Source of the DNA: an uncultured Pantoea sp.
GTDB taxonomy: Bacteria > Pseudomonadota > Gammaproteobacteria > Enterobacterales > Enterobacteriaceae
Length of the DNA: 44,334 nucleotides
Assembly: GCA_913775175.1 (NCBI GenBank)
Contig: CAJYKU010000042.1
Location: forward strand, 1-44,334
Direction of reading: 5' to 3'
This document shows, one piece after another, positions 16,547 to 25,693 of the stretch. Under the pieces are notes generated by a model that saw only the letters and a list, made by a program, of their open reading frames with translations, did not search any database and was not told the origin of the DNA. Each line of letters starts with the position of its first letter. Position 1 is the stretch's first letter. The translations under genes and the position numbers were made by a program.

Positions 16547-16576
16547 AATAACTCAATCTCTGCAGATTGAGTTATT
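16547..16576 (-). terminator. Intercistronic hairpin after the precursor gene (partial terminator or processing stem)
   Basis: A perfect 12-bp stem (16547-16558 with 16565-16576) with a six-base loop lies about 20 bases beyond the precursor stop. No T-run follows on the minus strand, so it probably protects the short precursor message and limits read-through to the export genes. A second, 7-bp stem (16504-16510 with 16523-16529) follows before the next gene. Confidence 0.7.
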
Positions 16577-16596
16577 AATATTAATACGCGTAAGCC

Positions 16597-16782
16597 TTAT
16601 TTTGACCCTTTACGCTGCTTTTTCTTTCCTGTTTTCCATTCGCCGGTCACGCTATTCTTGCAACCTGCTGAGTTAGGTTCGGTATCCCAGTACTCTTTAC
16701 CACTAGTATCCCAGCACTGCCAGATATAGGGATTGCCACCAGTAATTTTAGCTGCTTCCTGGGTAGAAAGAATAGTAAACAT
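16597..16782 (-). CDS. Microcin-like precursor peptide with double-glycine leader
   Basis: This 61-residue ORF encodes a leader MFTILSTQEAAKITGG and a 45-residue core beginning NPYIWQCWDTSG. The leader matches the class II consensus at every key place: Leu-12, Ser-11, Glu-8, Ile-4, Gly-2, Gly-1. The core has two Cys (7 and 25), four Trp, a repeated WDT (8-10, 16-18), and a basic tail (KTGKKKQRKGSK); net charge is about +4. The ATG at 16782 follows AGGAG by seven bases; an in-frame TTG two codons earlier is too close to that site. It heads a minus-strand cluster with a C39 exporter and MacAB-OMP, which should cut after GG and secrete it. I do not recognise the core. Likely an antibacterial peptide with one disulfide; a signalling or further modified peptide is possible. 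Confidence 0.82.
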   Translation of the reverse strand: MFTILSTQEAAKITGGNPYIWQCWDTSGKEYWDTEPNSAGCKNSVTGEWKTGKKKQRKGSK

Positions 16783-16857
16783 TTTCAATCTCCTTTACTA
16801 TATTTATTGTTAACAACATTATTCGCGACAAATTAAAATAAATGGTTTAGCTGGATA

Positions 16858-16983
16858 ATGTCGCAACAATATTTTGATTATTTTTCGCAGCATAACAAGC
16901 AGCGAAAAGCGAATATCTGCACTTTATCTGATTCTGTTTTGATTGCTTTACGGGAAAATTTAACTGATTTCATTTCCAGATAA
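16858..16983 (+). CDS. Possible small ORF beside the precursor promoter (41 residues)
   Basis: A 41-codon frame opens ATG TCG CAA with the product starting MSQQYFDYFSQHNKQRK and ending RENLTDFISR. It is soluble, mixed in charge, and divergent from the precursor gene by 75 bases. The upstream TGGATA is a weak ribosome-binding site. In such AT-rich DNA a frame of this length can arise by chance. If real it could be a regulator or immunity factor, with no direct support. Confidence 0.2.
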   Translation: MSQQYFDYFSQHNKQRKANICTLSDSVLIALRENLTDFISR

Positions 16984-17291
16984 TGGTGCTATCCCGGTGG
17001 CAGCAGATTGCCTATATAGCACGAAGCGATTGCCCTCTGGCATCAGCAAAACGTGGGCCGAATGGTTATTTTTATGTCCAATCTACTGACATAGTTCACT
17101 TTTCCTGCGTATAACTTCTTCATCGAGGATGACAGCAATCGGTTTTTAACGTTATGTTGAATAACTCTGTTGCATAGATAGGAAGATCGTACTGTCGATT
17201 TTAGAAGCAAAATCTGTTCAGCCGTCCGCCACAAAAAATGAGATTAACTTATTGATATTAAATTTCTTTTGAAAAAATCAGAATAAATCTA

Positions 17292-17387
17292 ATGATTTTA
17301 TGTAAATTGTCAGAAATCAACAGACTGATTTTGATCGGATTTTACGTAGCTCTATCAGTATCATGGGCTAGCCTGACGATTATTTGA
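17292..17387 (+). CDS. Possible single-span membrane miniprotein (31 residues)
   Basis: The frame encodes a short polar start (MILCKLSEINR) followed by about 20 hydrophobic residues ending at the stop, which would form one membrane helix. It lies on the plus strand, 510 bases upstream of the precursor gene and divergent from it, and about 100 bases before a strong terminator (17491-17514), so a short transcript unit is credible. The ribosome-binding site is weak (AGAATAAATCTA before ATG). It could be an immunity miniprotein or an unrelated small membrane protein. Confidence 0.35.
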   Translation: MILCKLSEINRLILIGFYVALSVSWASLTII

Positions 17388-17490
17388 GTAAACCTGAGCT
17401 GATGCCGGCGTACTGAAATGGCTGAGCTGAGGAATTGAGAAATTTTGCACAACGATAACCAGACATTTTGTAATGAAGATGTGCAAAGAT

Positions 17491-17514
17491 AGCAGCGGCG
17501 TTTGCTGCTTTTTT
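17491..17514 (+). terminator. Strong plus-strand terminator without an annotated upstream gene
   Basis: AGCAGC (17491-17496) pairs with GCTGCT (17504-17509) across a seven-base loop and is followed by T residues to 17514. It implies a short plus-strand transcript that begins within the 16800-17490 interval, either coding for the 31-residue ORF or a small RNA. Confidence 0.75.
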
Positions 17515-17638
17515 ATAACTTTACGCTTATCCGGGCAGCCTTTTTACTATGGCGGTTGTAAGAAGTGTCAATATTCATACTTTACAAACGTTATAGCAGT
17601 AGATCTGTTAGTCAGATATACCATCGTGATTCATGCAG

Positions 17639-17935
17639 ATGGCATATGTCTTTACAGCCATATTGCTTGCCGGGCTTTTGCTGTGGGCAGATGAGTTAAT
17701 CTGCCACGTTATCACTGCAAAATCTGATTATGGCTCACAGTATAACGATATAGCACGCTTTTTCAGCCTCAAGCATCATCCTTCAAAAAAAGTAGTAATC
17801 ATAATTTCCAAGCCTGCATTTAACATCGAATCAGTTGTGCTACTACACTCTCTGCTTGCTATTCTTTGTGTCATAACGCATTGCCACAGAGCGAGAAATA
17901 ATGACTACTCCGCTATTAATTGCCCGCACCTCTGA
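17639..17935 (+). CDS. Possible two-span membrane protein overlapping the yjgR start
   Basis: A 98-codon frame with an N-terminal hydrophobic segment ([15 protein letters not shown]) and a second one near residues 55-78 ([15 protein letters not shown]), separated by a polar stretch with several Lys and His. Size and topology are those of class II microcin immunity proteins. Against it, there is no clear ribosome-binding site and the last 35 bases overlap the well-supported yjgR start in another frame. Treat as a weak candidate. Confidence 0.22.
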   Translation: MAYVFTAILLAGLLLWADELICHVITAKSDYGSQYNDIARFFSLKHHPSKKVVIIISKPAFNIESVVLLHSLLAILCVITHCHRARNNDYSAINCPHL

Positions 17936-19403
17936 GATTCAGGTCAGGCTGTTACCCGCAATGGCTAATCGGCATGGTCTGATTACAGGCGCAACCGGCA
18001 CCGGGAAAACCGTAACGCTACAGAAACTGGCAGAGTCTTTTTCACAGGCTGGCGTGCCGGTATTTATGGCAGATGTAAAAGGCGATCTGAGTGGCGTGGC
18101 CGTTGCCGGCAGCGCTTCAGAAAAACTGCTGGCACGACTGACGCAGATGGGTGTCAGCGACTGGCAGCCGCAGGGTAATCCGGTCATGCTCTGGGATGTG
18201 TTTGGTCAGCAGGGGCATCCGGTGCGCGCCACCGTTTCCGATCTTGGCCCGCTGCTGCTGGCGCGTTTGCTGGCGTTAAATGAGGTTCAGTCTGGCGTAC
18301 TGCAGATTATTTTTCGTATCGCCGACGAACAGGGCCTGCTGCTGCTGGATTTCAAAGATCTGCGGGCGATGACGCAATATATCGGTGATAACGCTAAAGC
18401 GTTTCAGACGCAGTATGGCAATATCAGCAGCGCGTCGGTGGGAGCGATCCAGCGTGGTTTGCTGGCGCTGGAGCAGCAAGGTGCAGAGCACTTCTTTGGC
18501 GAGCCGATGCTGGATATCCGCGATCTGATGCGCTGTGATGAACAGGGCTGCGGTTATATCAATATTCTGGCGGCGGAAAAGCTCTATCAGATGCCAAAGC
18601 TTTACGCCACCAGCCTGTTGTGGCTGCTGGCTGAACTCTATGAGCAGCTCCCGGAAGCAGGCGATCTGGATAAACCCAAAATGGTGTTCTTTTTTGATGA
18701 GGCTCATCTGCTGTTCAGTGAGGCGCCACCCGTGCTGCTGGAGAAGGTTGAACAGGTGATCCGCCTGATCCGCTCCAAAGGCGTAGGCGTCTGGTTTGTA
18801 ACACAGAACCCGGCTGATATTCCGGATAACATTCTGGGCCAGCTCGGCAATCGTGTGCAGCACGCCCTGCGCGCATTTACGCCAAAAGATCAGAAAGCGG
18901 TAAAAAGCGCTGCAGAAACCATGCGGGCGAATCCCGCTTTTGATACTGCCGCCGCCATTCAGGCGCTGGGCACCGGTGAGGCGCTGATCTCTTTTCTTGA
19001 TGAAAAAGGGAGTCCGGCAGTGGCAGAGCGCGTAATGGTCATTGCGCCTGCATCACGTATGGGGCCGGTTACGCAGGATGAGCGCAACAGGCTTATCAAT
19101 CACTCGCCGCTCTATGGCAAATATGATCATGAGGTCGATCGCGAATCCGCGTTCGAGATGCTGCGTGCCGGCGTGGTTAATGCACCACAGCAGTCAGCGG
19201 CACCTGAGGCCAGAGGCAATAAGGTGCAGGTGGATAACACTATCCTCGGCGGGTTAAAAGATATTCTGTTTGGCAGCACCGGGCCGCGCGGCGGCAAACG
19301 CGATGGTGTGGTACAGAGCGTGGCAAAAAGCGCTGCCCGTCAGGTGACCAGTCAGATCATTCGCGGTGTGCTGGGCAGCCTGCTCGGCGGACGTCGCCGT
19401 TAA
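17901..19403 (+). CDS. yjgR: YjgR, DUF853 family HerA-like P-loop ATPase
   Basis: A 500-residue cytoplasmic protein matching E. coli YjgR almost end to end. The Walker A motif [13 protein letters not shown] lies at about 29-40 after ANRHGLI, and [11 protein letters not shown] provides Walker B. The middle phrase [37 protein letters not shown] is typical of DUF853, a HerA/FtsK-like branch of unknown role. It ends with the family's LLGGRRR. The ribosome-binding site is weak (GAGAAATA before ATG), but the start matches the E. coli protein. It marks the return to conserved backbone after the microcin-like cluster. Confidence 0.93.
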   Translation: MTTPLLIARTSEIQVRLLPAMANRHGLITGATGTGKTVTLQKLAESFSQAGVPVFMADVKGDLSGVAVAGSASEKLLARLTQMGVSDWQPQGNPVMLWDVFGQQGHPVRATVSDLGPLLLARLLALNEVQSGVLQIIFRIADEQGLLLLDFKDLRAMTQYIGDNAKAFQTQYGNISSASVGAIQRGLLALEQQGAEHFFGEPMLDIRDLMRCDEQGCGYINILAAEKLYQMPKLYATSLLWLLAELYEQLPEAGDLDKPKMVFFFDEAHLLFSEAPPVLLEKVEQVIRLIRSKGVGVWFVTQNPADIPDNILGQLGNRVQHALRAFTPKDQKAVKSAAETMRANPAFDTAAAIQALGTGEALISFLDEKGSPAVAERVMVIAPASRMGPVTQDERNRLINHSPLYGKYDHEVDRESAFEMLRAGVVNAPQQSAAPEARGNKVQVDNTILGGLKDILFGSTGPRGGKRDGVVQSVAKSAARQVTSQIIRGVLGSLLGGRRR

Positions 19404-19426
19404 GGGCTTTCTGCTAAGATCGGATC

Positions 19427-20704
19427 ATGGATAAATATCAACAACTGAAGCGCAGCAAGCAGCTGGCGCTGGCGCTGCTGCTGATTGCGGCGCTGACGTT
19501 TGTCGTAACCCTGTTTCTGCCCCCTGATGTCTGGGTGCTGGGCATAAAGGCCATTGCAGAAGCGGCGATGATTGGCGCGCTGGCTGACTGGTTTGCCGTA
19601 GTGGCGCTGTTTCGCCGCGTGCCGCTGCCGCTGATTTCCCGGCATACGGCGATTATTCCCCGTAATAAAGATCGTATCGGCGAAAATCTTGGGCGTTTTG
19701 TGCAGGAGAAGTTTCTGGATACAGAATCGCTGCTGGCGCTGATCCGTCGCAACGATCCTACCCGGTTACTGGCGCAGTGGCTGAACGCACCAGGCAATGC
19801 CGATCGCGTAGGCCATCATCTGCTGCAGGTCATGCGCGGATTCCTCGACTTTACTGACGATGTCCGTATTCAGCAATTTATGCGCCGTGCCGTGCATCGT
19901 GCACTGGACAGGGTCGATCTCACACAGTCTGCCGCGCTGGTGCTTGACAGTCTGACCAAAGATAACCGGCATCAGGCACTGCTGGATAGTGCCGTTGAGC
20001 AGCTGTTACGCCTGCTGCATAAACCCGGCACCCGGGAGTTTATTGCGGTGCAGATTGTGCGCTGGCTGAAACGGGAGCATCCGCTTAAGGCCAAAGTTCT
20101 GCCCACCGAATGGCTGGGCGAGCACAGTGCCGAGCTGGTTGCCAGCGCGGTGGACTCTATCCTGGATGAGGTTGCCCGCGACCAGGGGCATGAGCTACGT
20201 ATCGGCTTTAACCGTGCCGTGCAGCGCCTGATTGATAAACTCAAACGCGACCCGGAGATGGCTGCCCGGGCGGATGCCATCAGGCAGTGGCTGAAAGAGG
20301 ATGAATCGCTGAATCGCTATATAGGTGAGCTCTGGCAGGATCTGCGCGCCTGGCTGAAACGGGATCTGAATAGCGAAGATTCGCGGGTGCAGGAGCGGGT
20401 GCGGCTGGCAGCGCTGTGGCTGGGTGAGACGCTGCTATCAGATGACGCACTGCGCCACTCAATGAATCAGCATCTGGAAGATGCTGCACGCAGCGTGGCG
20501 CCGGAGTTCGCTACGTTTCTGACACGCCATATCAGCGATACGGTAAAAAGCTGGGATGCGCGTGAGATGTCACAGCAGATTGAGCTGAATATCGGGCGCG
20601 ATCTGCAGTTTATTCGCATTAATGGCACGCTGGTAGGCGGCACGATTGGTCTGCTGCTCTGGCTGCTGTCACAGCTGCCGGCACTGATCCAGACGCTGCA
20701 ATAG
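19427..20704 (+). CDS. yjiN: YjiN, DUF445 family membrane protein
   Basis: A 425-residue protein with the DUF445 signature at its start: two hydrophobic segments, then [39 protein letters not shown] and [19 protein letters not shown] long helical body follows, rich in Arg, Leu and Asp, then a C-terminal membrane helix ([25 protein letters not shown]). Function is unknown; the family is thought to sit in the inner membrane. It starts 23 bases after yjgR and is probably cotranscribed with it. Its last 15 or so codons, including the stop, belong to a 93-96 base unit repeated three times in tandem. Confidence 0.9.
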   Translation: MDKYQQLKRSKQLALALLLIAALTFVVTLFLPPDVWVLGIKAIAEAAMIGALADWFAVVALFRRVPLPLISRHTAIIPRNKDRIGENLGRFVQEKFLDTESLLALIRRNDPTRLLAQWLNAPGNADRVGHHLLQVMRGFLDFTDDVRIQQFMRRAVHRALDRVDLTQSAALVLDSLTKDNRHQALLDSAVEQLLRLLHKPGTREFIAVQIVRWLKREHPLKAKVLPTEWLGEHSAELVASAVDSILDEVARDQGHELRIGFNRAVQRLIDKLKRDPEMAARADAIRQWLKEDESLNRYIGELWQDLRAWLKRDLNSEDSRVQERVRLAALWLGETLLSDDALRHSMNQHLEDAARSVAPEFATFLTRHISDTVKSWDAREMSQQIELNIGRDLQFIRINGTLVGGTIGLLLWLLSQLPALIQTLQ

Positions 20705-20941
20705 CGGCTTTGCTGCTGTGTAACTCAGGCAGGTGGCCATGCGCGTCTGCTCTGGCTGCTGTCACAGCTGCCGGCACTGATCCAGACGCTGCAATAGCGG
20801 CTTTGCTGCCGTATAACTCAGGCAGGTGGCCATGCGCGTCTGCTGCTCTGGCTGCTGTCACAGTTGCCGGCACTGATCCAGACGCTGCAATAGCGGCTTT
20901 GCTGCCGTATAACTCAGGCAGGTGGCCATGCGCGTCTGCTA
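20661..20941 (+). repeat. Three tandem copies of a 93-96 base unit covering the yjiN 3' end
   Basis: Units begin at 20661, 20754 and 20850 (each starting GGCTGCTGTCACAG) and end near 20941. The first includes the last codons and stop of yjiN; the other two repeat the coding tail, the TAG stop and about 40 bases of trailer. The copies differ at only a few positions, the second being longer by one CTG. Unit lengths are multiples of three, so all copies keep the yjiN frame, each closed by TAG. The rest of the gap to the lptG terminator (20942-21107) shows no gene. Confidence 0.92.
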
Positions 20942-21107
20942 TTGATTATCACTCAGTTGTGTCTGTAGCTGCACGCGTTGCCCGGCTGTCTGCGCTGAAC
21001 CAGAACATCAGCGCTTGCTGCTTTGTCACTATCAGTGGCTCAGCTGATACGGAAGTGCAATGCGGAGAGTGCGGCTGTTATCCGCTAATTATGACGATTT
21101 AACCCAG

Positions 21108-21133
21108 AAAAAAGGCCACCATAAATGGCGGCC
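21108..21133 (-). terminator. Rho-independent terminator of the lptFG operon
   Basis: On the minus strand GGCCGCCA (21133-21126) pairs with TGGTGGCC (21121-21114), with one G-U pair and a four-base loop, followed by six T residues (21113-21108). It lies about 30 bases after the lptG stop. Confidence 0.88.
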
Positions 21134-21165
21134 TTTGCATATCATTCGCTGAGATGTGCGTGCGG

Positions 21166-22242
21166 CTAGCGGCGCTTAAGCAGTAAGTAGAGACTAATCG
21201 CAAAGAATGCAGCGCTTGGCAGCACCGCACCCAGTACCGGCGGCAGACCATACACCAGACTGAGCGGGCCAAAGATCTGATCCAGTACATAGAACAAAAA
21301 GCCAAAGCTGATGCCGGTTACCACGCGCACACCCATAGAGACGCTGCGCAGTGGGCCAAAGATAAATGAGAGCGCCATCAGCATCATTACCGCCACCGAA
21401 AGCGGCTGGAAGATTTTGCTCCACATATTGAGCAGATAACGCCCCGACTCCTGTCCACTTTGGGTCAGATACTTACTGTAGTTATACAGGCCGCTGATAG
21501 AGAGCGCATCAGGATCAAGTGCCACAACGCCAAGCTTGTCAGGCGTCAGATTGGTTTTCCAGACGCCGTTCAGGCTCTGCGAACCCGCAATCTGTTTAGG
21601 ATCTTTCAGGTCTGACTCATCCACCTGTGCCAGTTCCCATAGCTTGCGATCCTGGTTCCAGGTTGCTGTCGCCGCGTAGCGTACGCTCTGCAAACGACGT
21701 GCGTCGTTAAAGTGATAGATACTGACACCATCTATCTCGTTGTCGCCTTTAATGCGTTCGATATAGATAAAGTCATTGCCATCTTTCGCCCAGAGTCCAT
21801 TCTGCGTAGAAACCAGTGAACCACCGTAAAGCTGCTGAGCGCGGAAGTTACGCGCCATCTGCTCACCCTGCGGTGCCACGAACTCACCTACTGCCATAGT
21901 CAGCAGTACCAGCGGGATAGCTGTTTTCATTACTGAAAGCGCGACCTGCAGACGGGTAAAGCCGGACGCCTGCATCACCACCAGTTCACTGCGCTGCGCC
22001 AGTGTACCCAGCCCCAGCAGTGCGCCGAGCAGAGCTGCCATTGGGAAGAAGATCTCAATATCCTTCGGCACGCTCAGCAGGGTGTAGTAACCCGCATCCA
22101 GCGCCGAATATGCGCCCTGCCCGGTTTTACGCAGCTGATCGACAAATTTGATAATGCCCGACAGCGACACCAGCATAAACAGCGTCATCATGATGGTGTT
22201 AAAGATAGTTTTACCGATATAACGGTCAAGAACCTTAAACAT
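21166..22242 (-). CDS. lptG: LptG, LPS export ABC permease
   Basis: A 358-residue permease of the LptB2FG complex that extracts lipopolysaccharide from the inner membrane and feeds it to the periplasmic bridge. It starts MFKVLDRYIGKTIF and shows six membrane helices, three on each side of a beta-jellyroll periplasmic domain (about 130-265). VMQASGFTRLQVALSVMK is the cytosolic coupling helix that meets LptB. An in-frame start further upstream would lie inside lptF; the chosen ATG shares a base with the lptF stop (TGATG), so the genes are translationally coupled. The C-terminus LYLLLKRR is as expected. Confidence 0.96.
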   Translation of the reverse strand: MFKVLDRYIGKTIFNTIMMTLFMLVSLSGIIKFVDQLRKTGQGAYSALDAGYYTLLSVPKDIEIFFPMAALLGALLGLGTLAQRSELVVMQASGFTRLQVALSVMKTAIPLVLLTMAVGEFVAPQGEQMARNFRAQQLYGGSLVSTQNGLWAKDGNDFIYIERIKGDNEIDGVSIYHFNDARRLQSVRYAATATWNQDRKLWELAQVDESDLKDPKQIAGSQSLNGVWKTNLTPDKLGVVALDPDALSISGLYNYSKYLTQSGQESGRYLLNMWSKIFQPLSVAVMMLMALSFIFGPLRSVSMGVRVVTGISFGFLFYVLDQIFGPLSLVYGLPPVLGAVLPSAAFFAISLYLLLKRR

Positions 22243-23342
22243 CACACTGACCCTCCGCGGCTGAAACGCGCCCGGAGACGACGCATCGGCACGGTATCCC
22301 ACGCGTTAAGCGCCACCGCCAGTGCCAGGTAAGCAAGGTTAACCCCCCACATCCAGATAGCCGGATCCAGTTTGCCCTTGGCGCCATTAGAGCGAAGTGA
22401 GCTCTGCAACAGGAAAAAGATCAGGTAGAGCAGCATAGCGGGCAGCATTGACAGGACACGTCCCTGACGCGGGTTAACCACGCTGAGCGGTACCACCATC
22501 AGTGCCATCACCAGTACTGAGAAGATCAGCGTCAGACGCCAGTGCAGCTCAGCCTGGAACTGCGGCGTTTTAGTGCGCATCAGCGTGCTGAGATCCGCCT
22601 GATCGGCATCGTTGGGATCCAGCGTCGCCTCTTTATAACCCACTATCGCCTGATAATTGACGAAGTCAGTAATACGGAAGTCGCGCAGCAGTGCCGTGCC
22701 CTCAAAGCGGGTGCCTTTATCCAGCGTAACAACCTGGGAGCCGTCGCTACGCTGCTCCATGTGGCCGCTATCTGCCAGCACCACGGAAGGACGCGCATTG
22801 CCTTTTGGTCGCAGCTGCGCCAGAAAGACATTGCCGAAGGTGTCGCCTTTTACGCCCTCAACAAACAGCACGCTATTGCCATCGCTGGAGGTCTGGAACT
22901 GACCTGCCGCCAGCGCTGCTGCTCCCGGATTGGCTTTGGCATTTTGCGTCACCTCATCCTGATAGCGCGAGGACCACGGCCCCAGCCAGATCACGTTGAC
23001 TGCTGCCACCAGTGAGGTAATGAGCATCAGAATCATTGCCGCCTTAACCAGTAACCCCTTACCGAGGCCACAGGCATGCATCACCGTAATTTCACTTTCG
23101 GTGTATAGCCGTCCAAGCGTCATTAAAATCGCCAGAAACAGGCTCAGGGGCAGAATAAGTTGCGCCATTTCAGGCACACCGAGTCCTAACAAGGTCAGAA
23201 CCAGATTTGTGGGTATTTCGCCATCCACCGCGGCTCCCAGAATCCTGACGAGCTTCTGACAAAAGAAGATCAGTAGCAGGATAAACAGGATAGCCAGCTG
23301 GCTTTTGAGCGTTTCACGAACCAGATATCTAATAATGATCAC
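22242..23342 (-). CDS. lptF: LptF, LPS export ABC permease
   Basis: The partner permease of LptG, 366 residues as in E. coli. It begins IIIRYLVRETLKSQLAILFILL with a GTG start at 23342. A 29-codon upstream extension is open but has no likeness to the family, so the GTG start is preferred. Key features are LYTESEITVMHACGL (coupling helix), a periplasmic jellyroll in the middle, and the strongly conserved MVVPLSVVNPRQGRVLSMLPAMLLYLI near the end. It is essential in E. coli and acts with LptB, LptC and LptA. It is divergent from pepA, with about 270 bases between the starts that must hold both promoters. Confidence 0.95.
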   Translation of the reverse strand: MIIIRYLVRETLKSQLAILFILLLIFFCQKLVRILGAAVDGEIPTNLVLTLLGLGVPEMAQLILPLSLFLAILMTLGRLYTESEITVMHACGLGKGLLVKAAMILMLITSLVAAVNVIWLGPWSSRYQDEVTQNAKANPGAAALAAGQFQTSSDGNSVLFVEGVKGDTFGNVFLAQLRPKGNARPSVVLADSGHMEQRSDGSQVVTLDKGTRFEGTALLRDFRITDFVNYQAIVGYKEATLDPNDADQADLSTLMRTKTPQFQAELHWRLTLIFSVLVMALMVVPLSVVNPRQGRVLSMLPAMLLYLIFFLLQSSLRSNGAKGKLDPAIWMWGVNLAYLALAVALNAWDTVPMRRLRARFSRGGSV

Positions 23343-23593
23343 GCTTAGTACGCCTGTGAAAACTTGTCTTTTTGCGGGAAAATCGCTAGTTTCAACGCTT
23401 ATCAGCCATTTATCTTTATCAATGGCCACGTTGGTCGCTAAAATGGTCTGACAAATGCGTCAGGGCGGTGAAAAATAACACACTACCACCCTCTCTCATT
23501 ATGACCAGCGACGTTAAATTGTCATGACGCCGTGCCAAATAATGAGTAGCAAACGCGCTACATTCTAACCACAGCTACGGCCGTTGTCTTTAA

Positions 23594-25120
<1,527 letters not shown>

Positions 25121-25138
25121 GCGCAGAACGGCAGACAT

Positions 25139-25161
25139 AAGGTCGCCTCACTGGCGACCTT
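25139..25161 (+). terminator. Terminator-like hairpin between pepA and holC
   Basis: A perfect 9-bp stem, AAGGTCGCC (25139-25147) with GGCGACCTT (25153-25161), five-base loop and only a weak following T-run. It may attenuate rather than end the transcript. Confidence 0.65.
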
Positions 25162-25229
25162 ATCGTTGGACGCACGCCGTTTGCTGGCGCACAATGCTCT
25201 CTGTTGTAACTGATGGAATTTAGCCTGCC

Positions 25230-25688
25230 GTGAAAAACGCCACTTTTTATGTCATGGAGTCAGAAAACGCCAGTGATGGCCTGAGTGCGATTGAAGCGCT
25301 GGTATGTGACCTGGCTGCTGCCCGCTGGCGCGCAGGCAAACGCATTTTAATTGCCTGTGAAAATGAAGCGCAGGCGAACCGGCTGGATGAAGCGCTGTGG
25401 CAGCGCCCGGCTAATGCTTTTGTACCGCATAATCTGGCAGGAGAAGGCCCGCGTTACGGCGCTCCGGTTGAACTTGCCTGGCCGCAGCGGCGCAGCAGCG
25501 CACCGCGCGATCTGCTGATTAGTCTGCTGCCGCAGTTCGCAGATTTTGCCACTGCTTTCCATGAAGTGATAGACTTCGTACCTTATGAAGAATCCCTGAA
25601 ACAACTGGCGCGCGATCGCTACAAAGCCTATCGCAGCGTTGGTTTCCAACTGAAAACGGCGCCACCACCCCCGCCGCAAACGACATAG
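25230..25688 (+). CDS. holC: HolC, DNA polymerase III chi subunit
   Basis: A 152-residue chi subunit of the clamp-loader complex, which pairs with psi (HolD) and contacts single-strand DNA-binding protein during lagging-strand synthesis. Hallmarks are KNATFYV at the start, [22 protein letters not shown], and the late [25 protein letters not shown]. It starts with GTG at 25230, collinear with the E. coli protein. The last residues (PPPPPQTT) form a proline run not seen in the E. coli version. Five bases separate its stop from the valS start, so the two are cotranscribed, as in E. coli. Confidence 0.95.
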   Translation: MKNATFYVMESENASDGLSAIEALVCDLAAARWRAGKRILIACENEAQANRLDEALWQRPANAFVPHNLAGEGPRYGAPVELAWPQRRSSAPRDLLISLLPQFADFATAFHEVIDFVPYEESLKQLARDRYKAYRSVGFQLKTAPPPPPQTT

Positions 25689-25693
25689 CAGAA

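Noticed and set aside
16800..16830. Possible Fur box upstream of the precursor (ATAATGTTGTTAACAATA), as in class II microcin promoters.
   Set aside because: I count only about 11 of 19 matches to the Fur consensus in AT-rich DNA, which is close to background. The 10-base palindrome TTGTTAACAA (16807-16816) is real but unassigned.
17043..17234. A 63-codon minus-strand frame upstream of the precursor, considered as a second peptide or immunity gene.
   Set aside because: No double-glycine motif, no membrane helix, no ribosome-binding site and no recognisable likeness.
20661..20941. CRISPR-like array.
   Set aside because: The units are contiguous 93-96 base direct repeats with no unique spacers, and no cas genes are near.
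20710..21102. A 130-codon plus-strand frame with internally repeated protein sequence.
   Set aside because: The repeats come from the tandem DNA units at the yjiN end read in another frame; the TAG-bearing yjiN frame explains them. No ribosome-binding site.
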